Source: Saussurea involucrata (taxonomy: Eukaryota; Streptophyta; Magnoliopsida; Asterales; Asteraceae). From it: a DNA stretch of 64,000 bases. The notes under the pieces are model-generated. The model had not been told where the DNA came from and did not search any database. It saw only the letters and a program-made list of their open reading frames with translations. The stretch covers positions 4,530,501 through 4,594,500 of the forward strand of contig CM066315.1 in assembly GCA_033807775.1 (NCBI GenBank). Direction: 5' to 3'. The position numbers were made by a program, and so were the translations under genes. Numbering within the stretch: the first letter of the stretch is position 1; each line of letters begins with the position of its first letter. Positions 1 through 10,689 of the stretch are shown piece by piece.

Positions 1-832
1 ATGTTTGACCGAGTACTTCTTGAGAACCGCATCAAGATACCGGTTGCAAAAGTGGCTACCCCCATCACTGATTAAGGCCTGCGGAACCCCAAAGCGTGAA
101 AAGATATGCTTCCTCAGAAATTTGATCACAACTTTGGAGTCATTCGATGGCGTTGCGATTGCTTCAACCCATTTCGAGACATAATCGATCGCGAATAAAA
201 TGTACTCGTTCCCGTATGAGTTTGGGAACGGTCCCATGAAGTCTATCCCCCATAGGTCGAATAATTCTACTTCCATGAAGATCTTCATGGGCATTTCATC
301 CTTCTTCGTGATGTTCCCTACCCTTTGGCACCGATCGCATTTAGAAATGAACTCCCTTGTCTCCTTAAACATCGATGGCCAGAAGAATCCGGATTTTAAC
401 ACCTTGGCCACCGTTCTATCAGTACTGAAATGACCCCCACATTCTAATGTATGACAATGATTAAGAATGACGGTCTTCTCTTCATCCGGTACACATTTCC
501 GAATCATCCCATCCGCACACATCTTGTACAAGTGCGGTTCATCCCAGTAATACCTATTGGCCTCAAAGAGAAATCTCTTCTTTTGATGCGAGTTCATGTT
601 GTAGGGCATCACTCCTCCTACCAAGAAGTTAACCAAATCTGCATACCATGGTTCGGAATGACTAACCTTAAATAACTGCTCATCCGGGAATGTGTCATTG
701 ATGGATGTTTTATCCTTCTTCTCTTCCTCATTACCCTCGAGACTCGACAGGTGATCTGCAACCGTGTTTTCTGTCCCCTTTTTGTCCAAGATCTCCAAGT
801 CAAATTCTTAGAGCAGTAGCACCCATCTGATG
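1..832 (-). pseudogene. Athila-like Ty3/gypsy integrase (partial, runs off left edge)
   Basis: On the minus strand this stretch translates almost without interruption into the end of an RNase H linker and the first part of a Ty3/gypsy integrase. Visible in order are the zinc-binding HHCC region (His residues around 500-530, then CDRCQR near 330), the GIDFMGPFP motif with the first catalytic Asp (about 250) and the ISDGGSHF motif with the second catalytic Asp (about 65). The catalytic Glu would lie beyond position 1. One in-frame stop (TAA, near 808) follows the RNase H junction, where the related frame would have a Gln codon. The frame continues the RNase H at 5629-5937 once the insert 875-5626 is removed, so both are parts of one element. 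It would integrate retroelement cDNA; this copy is inactive. Confidence 0.93.
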
Positions 833-874
833 AGTCTCGGCTTTGCATCTTTCTTAGCCATCAAATACTTCAAG
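833..874. repeat. 42-bp direct duplication flanking the insert at 875-5626 (left copy)
   Basis: The same 42 bases occur at 833-874 and at 5627-5668, exactly on either side of the LTR-like insert. The sequence is RNase H coding sequence of the Athila-like element (minus strand, encoding [14 protein letters not shown]). LTR elements normally make 5-bp target duplications, so this length is anomalous. Confidence 0.93.
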
Positions 875-1495
875 TGTAACATCCTGAATTTTCAATAATA
901 GTATTTTAAATGAGAATTGGGATTTATTTGTATTTTGGATTAAACCTTGAATTATATGGAAATTTTATAATTCAATAAGGTTAAAATACAAAGGATTAAG
1001 GTTTGGTGTCAATTGTGGAAATAATGAAACTTGGAGGTGTGGTTGGTCAATTATGGAAAGTGTGTATGGATAAAGTAGCTAAAATCAGATATTTATCTGA
1101 TTTCTTGGTGTGGGTCGGTTTAGAGAAAGAAAGAAAGAATAGAGAGAAAAGGGAGAAAAGAAGAAAAAGGAAGAAAATCAAAGGGATCATCATATTGGTA
1201 AGGAATTTGTGATGGTTGCTGATAAAATCTATTGTAGTTATATGATTGTAAACGAATCTGTGTATTGAACTGATTTTCAGAATCATAAACAGCAGATTTG
1301 GGCTTCAGATTTGTGCATGAAGTGGGTTTTGCAAACAAGAGGTGAGTTCATTTGTTGTTTGTGCAAATCAGTGTTTATATGTTAAATTAAACCTTGAAAT
1401 AGCTGTATAAACTGGTTATGAACTGTATGGAATGGTCTGGAATGAGCTGAATCGAACAGACATCGAATTAGATCGAATTTTAGGCTGCAGACCGA

Positions 1496-1815
1496 CGTTT
1501 CCGGATAAAAAGTCGTATCCGGAAACCCCTGTGATGAATGTTTCTGGACGCAGAAGAGTATCCGGTAAGTTTAGTTTTTATTGTAAGTTTCCGGATAAAA
1601 ATAGTTACCGGATAGTATCCGGGTTGCTTTAGTTTCCGGGTGTTGTCCGGATTAAAAGGTATCCGGAAAGTATGGTTTATCCGGTGAGTTGTAGTTATCC
1701 GGAAAGTTCAGTTGTCCGGGTAGTTTAAGTCATCCGGAAACCCCTGTTGTCCGGACACTTTTGAGAAATTGAGAATGTTAGGTTCTGATGTCTGGATGCA
1801 GTTTCCGGATGTTTT
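1496..1815. repeat. CCGG/TCCGGA-rich cluster in the LTR (unit 1)
   Basis: About fifteen CCGG sites occur within some 320 bp, mostly as TATCCGGA, GTTTCCGGA or ATCCGGT variants, in otherwise AT-rich DNA. TCCGGA is a palindrome. The same block recurs near 2810-3130 and 4075-4395, and in reverse complement at 28916-29165. No function is assigned; it is a dense CpG and CHG methylation target. Confidence 0.85.
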
Positions 1816-1962
1816 GTCTGGTTAAGTCGCCGAAAAAGGGGGGGCATTTGAGAATGAAAATGTGATAGGTTATCTAGTATTCTCAGAGTTAAGAATATGA
1901 TATGAGATGTGGTGTGATATGTTGTTATGCATATACGTTAGTAAAGTGTAATGGATCCATAG

Positions 1963-2380
1963 GCACTAATGGTTATGTACACGTAGAATAGATGAAGGTT
2001 AGTCATTATTCTGATGTGTGTGGTACTAATGGTTATGTACACGTGGAATAGATGAAGGTTAGTCATTATTCTGATGTGTGCGGTACTAATGGTTATGTAC
2101 ACATGGAATAGATGAAGGTTAGTCATTATTCTGATGTGTGTGGTACTAATGGTTATGTACACGTGGAATAGATGAAGGTTAGTCATTATTCTGATGTGTG
2201 TGGTACTAATGGTTATGTACACGTGGAATAGATGAAGGTTAGTCATTATTCTGATGTGTGTGGTACTAATGGTTATGTACACGTGGAATAGATGAAGGTT
2301 AGTCATTATTCTGATGTGTGTGGTACTAATGGTTATGTACACGTGGAATAGATGAAGTTTAGTCATCATTCTGATGTGTG
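1963..2380. repeat. 60-bp minisatellite, about 7 units
   Basis: The unit contains TGGTACTAATGGTTATGTAC followed by ACGTGGAATAGATGAAGG and ATTCTGATGTGTG, repeated about seven times with few changes. Because 60 is a multiple of three, the minus strand reads as an open 20-residue repeat; I do not regard it as coding. Confidence 0.95.
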
Positions 2381-3285
2381 TGAGAAACCCTGGTATAAAC
2401 GTAATTCCCGGTTTCTAAGGAAGAAGAGGGATTGACATACGTAATTGTGATCTCTACTTCCTTTCTTAAGAAATGTGCATGTGTATATTGCGATTTCTTA
2501 GGTGGGAGCATTAATATAGAATCTGAGAAAGATTCGTAGTGCGGCTCTGGAATAGGATATGAATGGAAAAAGAAAAAAATGTGATAGGAATGGTCTGGAA
2601 TGTGATATGAATGTGTATATTGCGATTTCTTAGGTGGGAGCATTAATATAGAATCTGAGAAAGATTCGTAGTGCGGCTCTGGAATAGGATATGAATGGAA
2701 AAAGAAAAAAATGTGATAGCTGTATAAACTGGTTATGAACTGTATGGAATGGTCTGGAATGAGCTGAATCGAACAGACATCGAATTAGATCGAATTTTAG
2801 GCTGCAGACCGACGTTTCCGGATAAAAAGTCGTATCCGGAAACCCCTGTGATGAATGTTTCTGGACGCAGAAGAGTATCCGGTAAGTTTAGTTTTTATTG
2901 TAAGTTTCCGGATAAAAATAGTTACCGGATAGTATCCGGGTTGCTTTAGTTTCCGGGTGTTGTCCGGATTAAAAGGTATCCGGAAAGTATGGTTTATCCG
3001 GTGAGTTGTAGTTATCCGGAAAGTTCAGTTGTCCGGGTAGTTTAAGTCATCCGGAAACCCCTGTTGTCCGGACACTTTTGAGAAATTGAGAATGTTAGGT
3101 TCTGATGTCTGGATGCAGTTTCCGGATGTTTTGTCTGGTTAAGTCGCCGAAAAAGGGGGGGGGGGGGCATTTGAGAATGAAAATGTGATAGGTTATCTAG
3201 TATTCTCAGAGTTAAGAATATGATATGAGATGTGGTGTGATATGTTGTTATGCATATACGTTAGTAAAGTGTAATGGATCCATAG

Positions 3286-3645
3286 GCACTAATGGTTATG
3301 TACACGTAGAATAGATGAAGGTTAGTCATTATTCTGATGTGTGTGGTACTAATGGTTATGTACACGTGGAATAGATGAAGGTTAGTCATTATTCTGATGT
3401 GTGCGGTACTAATGGTTATGTACACGTGGAATAGATGAAGGTTAGTCATTATTCTGATGTGTGTGGTACTAATGGTTATGTACACGTGGAATAGATGAAG
3501 GTTAGTCATTATTTTGATGTGTGTGGTACTAATGGTTATGTACTCGTGGAATAGATGAAGGTTAGTCATTATTCTGATGTGTGTGGTACTAATGGTTATG
3601 TACACGTGGAATAGATGAAGGTTAGTCATCATTCTGATGTGTGTG
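3286..3645. repeat. 60-bp minisatellite, about 6 units (second segment copy)
   Basis: This is the same unit as at 1963-2380, with one repeat fewer, in the second 1.3 kb segment. A few private changes are visible (for example ATTTTGATG and GTACTCGTGG). Confidence 0.95.
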
Positions 3646-4544
3646 AGAAACCCTGGAATAAACGTAATTCCCGGTTTCTAAGGAAGAAGAGGGATTGACA
3701 TACGTAATTGTGATCTCTACTTCCTTTCTTAAGAAATGTGCATGTGTATATTGCGATTTCTTAGGTGGGAGCATTAATATAGAATCTGAGAAAGATTCGT
3801 AGTGCGGCTCTGGAATAGGATATGAATGGAAAAAGAAAAAAATGTGATAGGAATGGTCTGGAATGTGATATGAATGTGTATATTGCGATTTCTTAGGTGG
3901 GAGCATTAATATAGAATCTGAGAAAGATTCGTAGTGCGGCTCTGGAATAGGATATGAATGGAAAAAGAAAAAAATGTGATAGCTGTATAAACTGGTTATG
4001 AACTGTATGGAATGGTCTGGAATGAGCTGAATCGAACAGACATCGAATTAGATCGAATTTTAGGCTGCAGACCGACGTTTCCGGATAAAAAGTCGTATCC
4101 GGAAACCCCTGTGATGAATGTTTCTGGACGCAGAAGAGTATCCGGTAAGTTTAGTTTTTATTGTAAGTTTCCGGATAAAAATAGTTACCGGATAGTATCC
4201 GGGTTGCTTTAGTTTCCGGGTGTTGTCCGAATTAAAAGGTATCCGGAAAGTATGGTTTATCCGGTGAGTTGTAGTTATCCGGAAAGTTCAGTTGTCCGGG
4301 TAGTTTAAGTCATCCGAAAACCCCTGTTGTCCGGACACTTTTGAGAAATTGAGAATGTTAGGTTCTGATGTCTGGATGCAGTTTCCGGATGTTTTGTCTG
4401 GTTAAGTCGCCGAAAAAGGGGGGGGCATTTGAGAATGAAAATGTGATAGGTTATCTAGTATTCTCAGAGTTAAGAATATGATATGAGATGTGGTGTGATA
4501 TGTTGTTATGCATATACGTTAGTAAAGTGTAATGGATCCATAGG

Positions 4545-4904
4545 CACTAATGGTTATGTACACGTAGAATAGATGAAGGTTAGTCATTATTCTGATGTGT
4601 GTGGTACTAATGGTTATGTACACGTGGAATAGATGAAGGTTAGTCATTATTCTGATGTGTGCGGTACTAATGGTTATGTACACGTGGAATAGATGAAGGT
4701 TAGTCATTATTCTGATGTGTGTGGTACTAATGGTTATGTACACGTGGAATAGATGAAGGTTAGTCATTATTCTGATGTGTGTGGTACTAATGGTTATGTA
4801 CACGTGGAATAGATGAAGGTTAGTCATTATTCTGATGTGTGTGGTACTAATGGTTATGTACACGTGGAATAGATGAAGTTTAGTCATCATTCTGATGTGT
4901 GTGA
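4545..4904. repeat. 60-bp minisatellite, about 6 units (third segment copy)
   Basis: This is the same unit as at 1963-2380, six repeats, in the third 1.3 kb segment. Confidence 0.95.
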
Positions 4905-5619
4905 GAAATCCTGGAATAAACGTAATTCCCGGTTTCTAAGGAAGAAGAGGGATTGACATACGTAATTGTGATCTCTACTTCCTTTCTTAAGAAATGTGCA
5001 TGTGTATATTGCGATTTCTTAGGTGGGAGCATTAATATAGAATCTGAGAAAGATTCGTAGTGCGGCTCTGGAATAGGATATGAATGGAAATGGGCATGTG
5101 TATATTGCGATTTCTGGAATAAGAGTATTAATTTAGAATCAGTGAAGATTCGTAGTATGGCTCTGAGACATGATATGATGATGGAATGTGTGTTAGTCAT
5201 ATTCATGGACTTAGGTAAAATTGTGTTAACGGAAAAGAGTTACACGTATGGTAAGAAAAGGGTAATCAGGTTGGTTATAACGTGTTTACATTGATTTTGC
5301 AAATATTATTGTGGAAACGAATGTTCTCACTAGGCGTTGGCCTAATCGTTTCAATATAATGTTTTCTTACCAGGTACTAGCTCGGGAAGGAAAAAGGGAT
5401 GTGGGACGAACATTTTGGGAATAGCGGAAAGTCAATTAACAGAAGGAATTTTTTAAAGATTGCTTAGATAACTTAGTTAATCTGATTATAGAGGCATAAT
5501 TAGATTAATAGGTTATTTGGAGAATTCTGTACTTGTAAATGTACTCCTAGTGGTTAATTCACTTGCTATATATATGATAGTTGAAGTTTATTTTATCATA
5601 ACTTGTGGAAATTTAAGGT

Positions 5620-5937
5620 TCAAATTAGTCTCGGCTTTGCATCTTTCTTAGCCATCAAATACTTCAAGGCTGAATGATCCGTGTATACGATTACCTTTGC
5701 TCCCACCAGATACGATCTAAACTTTTCACAGGCATAGACCACCGCTAAAAGTTCCTTCTCGGTTGTGGCATAGTTAACTTGAGCTTCATCTAAAGTCTTG
5801 CTGGCATAATAAATTACGTGCATTCTCTTGTCTTTCTTTTGCCCTAAGACTGCTCCGACTGCTGTATCGCTTGCATCGCACATCACTATGAATGGAAGAC
5901 TCCAATCAGGTGTTGTAAGAATGGGTGCAGAAATCAA
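5620..5937 (-). pseudogene. Athila-like gypsy RNase H domain
   Basis: The minus-strand frame shows a Ty3/gypsy RNase H: the CDASD motif with the first acidic residue, [32 protein letters not shown] with the Glu, and [10 protein letters not shown] with the next Asp. This domain degrades the RNA strand of the RNA/DNA hybrid during reverse transcription. The frame joins the reverse transcriptase upstream (5938-6780) across a single TAG stop and is cut at 5627 by the LTR insert. Its last 42 bases are duplicated at 833-874, where the coding frame resumes towards the integrase. Confidence 0.95.
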
Positions 5938-6780
5938 CTATTTCTTCAACCTGTCAAATGCCAAAACACAATCATCAGTGAAATCAAACTTGGCATCTTT
6001 TAAAAGTAAAGCACATAAAGGTTTAGTGATTTTAGAAAAGTCTTTTATAAACCGCCGGTAGAAACCGGCATGTCCCAAAAAGCTTCGAATCCCTTTGACG
6101 GAATTCGGATACGGGAGGTTCTCTATCACTGCCACTTTGGTCTTGTCCACTTCTATTCCCTCTTTTGACACCTTGTGTCCAAGCACTATTCCTTCCATCA
6201 CCATAAAGTGACACTTCTCCCAATTCAAAACCAAGCTCGTTTCCTTGCATCTCTTCAAAACAGTCTGAAGATGAGACAAACAAGAGTCGAATGATGGACC
6301 AAACACTGAGAAGTCGTCCATAAAGATTTCCATGGTGCGCTCTACCATATCCGAAAAGATCGCCATCATACATCTCTGAAACGTTGCGGGAGCGTTACAT
6401 AACCCAAACGGCATCCTCCTATAAGCAAATGTTCCATAAGGACATGTAAACGTGGTCTTGTCTTGATTTTCGGGAGCAATCGGTATTTGATTGTATCCCG
6501 AATACCCATCTAAGAAGCAGTAATACTCGTGCCCCGCTAGTCTCTCTATCATCTGATCAATGAATGGCAATGGGAAATGGTCTTTCCGGGTGGCGTTGTT
6601 CAACCTTCTATAGTCGATGCAAACTCTCCACCCCGTGACTGTCCGAGAGGGGATGAGTTCATTATTGTTATTTCGAACGACTGTGACACCTCCTTTCTTT
6701 GGCACCACTTGAACTGGACTGACCCATGGGCTATCGGGTACTGGATAGATGATTCCAGCATCCAATAACTTTAGGATCTC
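5938..6780 (-). pseudogene. Athila-like gypsy reverse transcriptase
   Basis: The minus-strand translation has the classic gypsy reverse transcriptase blocks: WRVCIDYRRLNNAT, FPLPFIDQMIERLAG, FLDGYSGYNQI, MPFGLCNAPATFQRCM and the catalytic FMDDFSVFG (a YxDD-type box with Phe). The connection region with IRSFLGHAGFYRRFIKDF follows. It copies element RNA into DNA. The frame is open within the domain but bounded by stops: a TAA after EVVR (6781-6783) and a TAG after RLKK (5938-5940). Both interrupt a frame that clearly continues on each side, so this is a dead pol copy. Confidence 0.96.
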
Positions 6781-7026
6781 TTACCGAACCACTTCCTTCA
6801 TGTTGGGATTGAGTCGTCGCTGAGGTTGGACCATCGGTCGGTGTTCTTCTTCAAGATTTATACGGTGTGTGCAGAAAGTTGGACTTAAGCCTTTTAAATC
6901 GGCTATTGTCCAACCAATTGCAGTTTGATGCTCACGTAGGACTCTTAGCAACTTCTCTTGGTCTTCGGTTTTCAACTTGGATGAAATGATAACCGGGAGT
7001 GTCTCCTTTTCCCCCCAAAAATGCAT
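6781..7026 (-). pseudogene. Protease-reverse transcriptase linker of the Athila-like pol
   Basis: This frame carries the segment between protease and reverse transcriptase (EKETLPVIISSKL near its start, RRLNPNMKEVV near its end). It is displaced from the gag-protease frame by one base: a run of six G (minus strand, about 7013-7018) where five would keep the frame. It then ends at a TAA that replaces a sense codon. The apparent Met start at 7026 is an accident of the frameshift. Confidence 0.88.
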
Positions 7027-9212
7027 ATTTAAGATGAGATGGTAACTTTTTCAGCTCGAGCTTAGGCGGAGTGTGAGATGATGGTTGAGACTTGGGTATT
7101 GGCTCACCCAAATCCTCAACAGTCGGTCTTCTTAGGCCTCTATGACTTGGCAATGCATTCAGTTGCATCACACTTTCAACTTCCGAACCATCTATCGTAC
7201 CCATGATCAAACTTTCCAATTGATCTTGACCAAACTGTAATTCACATGATTCTCTAATCGGAGATTCCAAGACATCAAGCCGGTAGCATTCACTGTACTG
7301 CATTGTCTGCTTTGCTGCTCGGAATACGTTAAAAACAACTTCTTCTTCTCCTACCCTCAATGTGAGCTTTCCTCCTTTCACATCAATCAATGCCCCTCCC
7401 ATGGCTAAGAACGATCGACCCATGATCAATGGTATCTCTTTATCCTCATCCATGTCGAGGATCACGAAGTCGACTGGAAGATAAAATTTGTCCACCTTGA
7501 CCAGCACATCTTTAATTACACCATACGGGTATTTGATTGATCTATCAGCAAGCTGCAGTGTCACTCTGGTCGGTTGCACCTCTCCAAGCCCAAGTTTCCT
7601 GAAAATAGACAACGGCATTAGATTAATGCTTGCTCCAAGATCACACAAAGCCTTACTAAATTCAGAATTGCCTATTTGAACAGGGATAGTAAAACTCCCT
7701 GGATCCTTGAGCTTCGGGGGAAGCTTGTGCTGAATGATAGCACTGCACTCTTCAGTAAGTGCAACCGTGGCATGCTCCTCGATCTTTCTCTTGTTGGAGA
7801 GAATATCCTTCAGAAATTTCACATAGGATGGCATTTGTGCTAAGGCATCTGCAAAAGGAATGTTAATATGCAGTTTTTTAAACACCTCTAAAAATTTAGC
7901 AAAGTTTGCATCATCCTTGTAGGCTTTTAGCCTACTGGGATATGGTACTGATGGTGTGACGGGCTTAGTAGGCGCTTTCTTTGGAACATTCGCATTCTCC
8001 TTTCTTCTTTCACTTTCCGTCTTCTCCATCACCATTTCTTCATCCATCTTTTCTTCCTCTATGTCCTCCGGTTCAACATCACTCACCTTGATGCCATTCC
8101 TTTCCGGCGAAGGATCTCTCGTAGGATCTCTAACGAGTTGTTTGCCACTCCTCAAGCTGATGACTTTACATTCTTCTCTCCCCTTCTTTTCTGGTTGGCT
8201 CGGAAATTGCCCGGGAGGTCGAGTTTGTAAGGCCTCGGAAATCTGTCCCACTTGTCTCTCTAGCATTCGGATTGAAGCGGTATTTTGATCCGTGGTTGAT
8301 TTCACTGTGTTCACCGTACCCGCCAATCCTTCAACTGCACCTTCCATCTTTGACATGAATTTCATCATCATGTCTTCCAAACCCGGCTTCTTTTCTGATG
8401 ATTGCCCCTCATCATGTTTCCTCTGATTGTAACCTGGGGGACGATAAACATTGTTAGACTGGAAAGAATTTGAAGAGTTAGAATTGTTACCATACTGTTG
8501 TTGCTGCTGTTGTTGCTGCCCCATCGTTTCCTTGCCCGAGCCTTGTTGAGGTTGACTCCAAGAAAAATTAGGATGTCGTTTCCATCCCTCATTATAGGTG
8601 TTAGAGAATGGGTCATTCATCGGCCGATTATTCCGGTTCTGAATAAATTGAACTTGTTCCGGCGATTGATAGTCTTGAGGATTCATGAATTGGACTTGAC
8701 CACCCATATCATTCTGAACATTCGGTTGAATAGCAGCTCCTCTCATTTGATTAGTCAGTGCATTCAGTTGTGCCTTTATAGCCTTCAACTCTTCTGTTTC
8801 TTGCACGCTTGCAACTTTTCTAACAGCGGATCTTGGAGTGGAATAGCTGTGTTCTGCTAAATTCTCTATCAATTCGACCGCTTCCTCATAGGACTTGTTC
8901 ATAAAGGCTCCACCTGCAGCAGCTGTGAGGTCATTCTTAAACTGAGGATTCAATCCCACATAGAATGTTTGGATAATCATCCACTCTTGTAACCCGTGAT
9001 GTGGACACTTCTTGAGCATCGCTTTGTATCTTTCCCATGCCTCGTACAAAGACTCTTGATCCCATTGCGAGAAATGTGTGATGTCGGATAACAGTTGAGT
9101 TGTTCGCCCCGGTGGGAAGAACTTGTTGAGAAAAGTTGTAACCATATCGTTCCAAGTTCGAATTGACCCCGGGGGTATAAGGTAACCTGAAACGGAGAAG
9201 ATAAAACCTCAA
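7027..9212 (-). pseudogene. Athila-like gag and aspartic protease, N-terminally truncated
   Basis: The minus-strand frame encodes the C-terminal half of a retrotransposon gag domain (PPGSIRTWNDM then TFLNKFFPPG, ERYKAMLKKCPHHGLQEW), a long Gln/Asn-rich and charged linker, and an aspartic protease with CDLGASINLMPLSIF as active-site motif and PLIMGRSFL near its end. Gag forms the particle and the protease matures the polyprotein. The frame is already open upstream of the first Met at 9145, back to a TGA near 9213, so that Met is not the true start. Only about 100 bases separate the frame from the PBS, so the usual long leader and the gag N-terminus have been deleted. A frameshift near 7015 breaks the link to pol. 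Confidence 0.93.
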
Positions 9213-9314
9213 AACCCAAATAAAAATGAACTTTCAAAGCAAATTGAAATTAATTAAAGACAGGGTGTCTAATGTAATAATTTTTACAGTTGGTAGTGAT
9301 ATTCACACAAAACA

Positions 9315-9335
9315 GGTTCCCCGACAAGGGCGCCA
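9315..9335 (-). promoter_or_regulatory. Primer-binding site of the Athila-like element (tRNA-Asp type)
   Basis: On the minus strand the sequence begins TGGCGCCCTTGTCGGGGAAC, close to the tRNA-Asp-complementary PBS usual in Athila/Tat elements. It sits a few bases inside the LTR border at 9342 and fixes the element's orientation. Confidence 0.88.
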
Positions 9336-9341
9336 AAAACT

Positions 9342-10683
9342 TGATAGGCGAGTTTACACCCCCTAAATCTACCGCAAGTGTACGGGTCGACTCAAGTAAT
9401 AGTACTTTGAAAGTACGAGTATCGAACCAAAGGAACTGGGTGTCAAGTACCACAATGATTGTATAGATTATTAATTAGACGAATGCAAATTGATTTGGTT
9501 TGTTGATTATCGGAACACGAATTAAAACTTTAATTAATTCAGGTAAGAGAGAGAGTTGGAGGGTTGGATTCCTCAGGTAAACAATCACTTAGCCAACAGA
9601 TTTGATACGATTGACATAACTTCAAGATAACAGGCATAATCACATTCCATTACTATACTCTATCAAGCTATAGCAATATCATTCAACACATTGTATCATC
9701 TTTCGATCTTAACAAAAGTATTTGAACAATTAATGATTAAAAGCCACAAAGAATGAATCATCATATTACTATCTCAAATTCAACCAAGACATGAAGAATT
9801 AATCAAACATCAAAACTTTTCTCAAAGATTAAAGATTCATAAAATCAAATAATAGTTGATCGGACTATTACAAGCATTAAGAACAATTCCACACATGTCA
9901 TCCATCTATATTAAATCAATCATACCTACTATAAAGCTAAACGATTATCCAATCATGATTCAAACCAACCCCCCAACATGAACGGATTAGTTCATATTGG
10001 GGGTTTCAAAACTCAGAAATGACAAGATTAAAACGAAAGTAAACATGTTTGTTCTAAAAGAAATGAAAACTATGAACTCCCTGAAAAGCTTAAGCCGCCG
10101 ATGAACGTCCTCGATTCGCCTTGTGATTCTCGTTACTTGATGTTTCTAGCCTTCTACTTGCCTTCAAAAATCGTCTCTTAGCTCCCGAAATCGCCCAGAA
10201 AGAGTCCCAAGCCGTAACTGATGAATGGTGGACCCAGCGCGTATGGCGACGCGTGTGGAGCCGCGCCGTGAGGCGCGCCGTGGACTGGAGTGCGAATGAA
10301 CAGAGGGCTGCGCGTATGGTGGCGCGTGTGGAGCCGCGCAGACAGGCGCGCAGGGCACTGTTTGGTCTCAAAATCTGACTTTCTCTTTTTCGCTCAGGAC
10401 AGTTGCCAACTTGCTCCAATTGGTCTAAAAACTCTTCCTTCATCATTCTTTCATAAAACCTGTACTTGCTCACAAAAACCATCAAATTCTACTATTTTAC
10501 TTGGAAACTCACAACTAACTGACCGATTTCGGGATCAAAACAGTTGCCAACTTGCTCCAATTGGTCTAAAAACTCTTCCTTCATCATTCTTTCATAAAAC
10601 CTGTACTTACTCACAAAAACCATCAAATTCTACTATTTTACTTGGAAACTCACAACTAACTGACCGATTTCGGGATCAAAATA
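9342..10683 (-). mobile_element. Athila-like LTR (5' LTR of the minus-strand element; outer end not resolved)
   Basis: The inner border reads TGATAGGCGAGTTTACACCC on the plus strand, directly next to the PBS. The motif ACCGCAAGTGTACGGGTCGA just inside is familiar from plant Athila-type LTRs. The LTR continues through AT-rich sequence and a CpG-rich block at about 10230-10370, which holds two related stretches with CGCGTGTGGAGCCGCGC. A 141-bp direct repeat follows up to 10683, where chromovirus sequence starts. I see no clean outer terminus or target duplication, so the LTR may be truncated there. Confidence 0.78.
10401..10683. repeat. 141-bp direct repeat, two copies
   Basis: The segment starting AGTTGCCAACTTGCTCCAAT occurs at 10401 and 10542, nearly identical over 141 bp and ending in TTCGGGATCAAAA each time. 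It lies at the outer part of the Athila-like LTR, next to the truncated chromovirus. Confidence 0.94.
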
Positions 10684-10689
10684 ATGTCG

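Larger units (their letters stand above)
1399..5095 (+). repeat. Three tandem copies of a 1.3 kb segment inside the LTR
   Basis: Units start at 1399, 2716 and 3979 (each with ATAGCTGTATAAACTGG), giving periods of 1317 and 1263 bp. The 54-bp difference is accounted for by one 60-bp minisatellite unit less and a poly-G run of 13 instead of 7. Each unit holds, in order, a CCGG-rich block, a poly-G run, a 60-bp minisatellite and a block with GTGTATATTGCGATTTCTTAGG, which is itself doubled in units 1 and 2. The third unit ends differently from about 5090. The copies are almost identical, so the amplification is recent compared with the decayed host element. Confidence 0.93.
875..5626 (+). mobile_element. 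Solo-LTR-like insertion, internally amplified, 3' end truncated
   Basis: The insert begins with TGTAACATCC, a typical plant gypsy LTR start, and contains no recognisable gag or pol. A reverse-complement relative lies at 26979-29783. There the homologous far end finishes with GATTTTAGGGTGTTACA, whereas this copy stops about 21 bases earlier, at CAAATTAG, so its 3' terminus is missing. The rest of the length difference (about 4.75 kb against about 2.2 kb without Cassandra) comes from three tandem copies of a 1.3 kb internal segment. I infer a non-coding solo LTR of a gypsy family. The ORFs of 60-143 codons inside it are by-products of minisatellite units whose length is a multiple of three. Confidence 0.82.

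Noticed and set aside
1938..2369. 143-codon minus-strand frame with a 20-residue repeat (and the 123-codon versions at 3261-3632 and 4519-4890), looking like a repeat protein
   Set aside because: It arises because the minisatellite unit is 60 bp; the related array at 27.7-28.6 kb has 59-bp units and no such frame, so there is no coding constraint.
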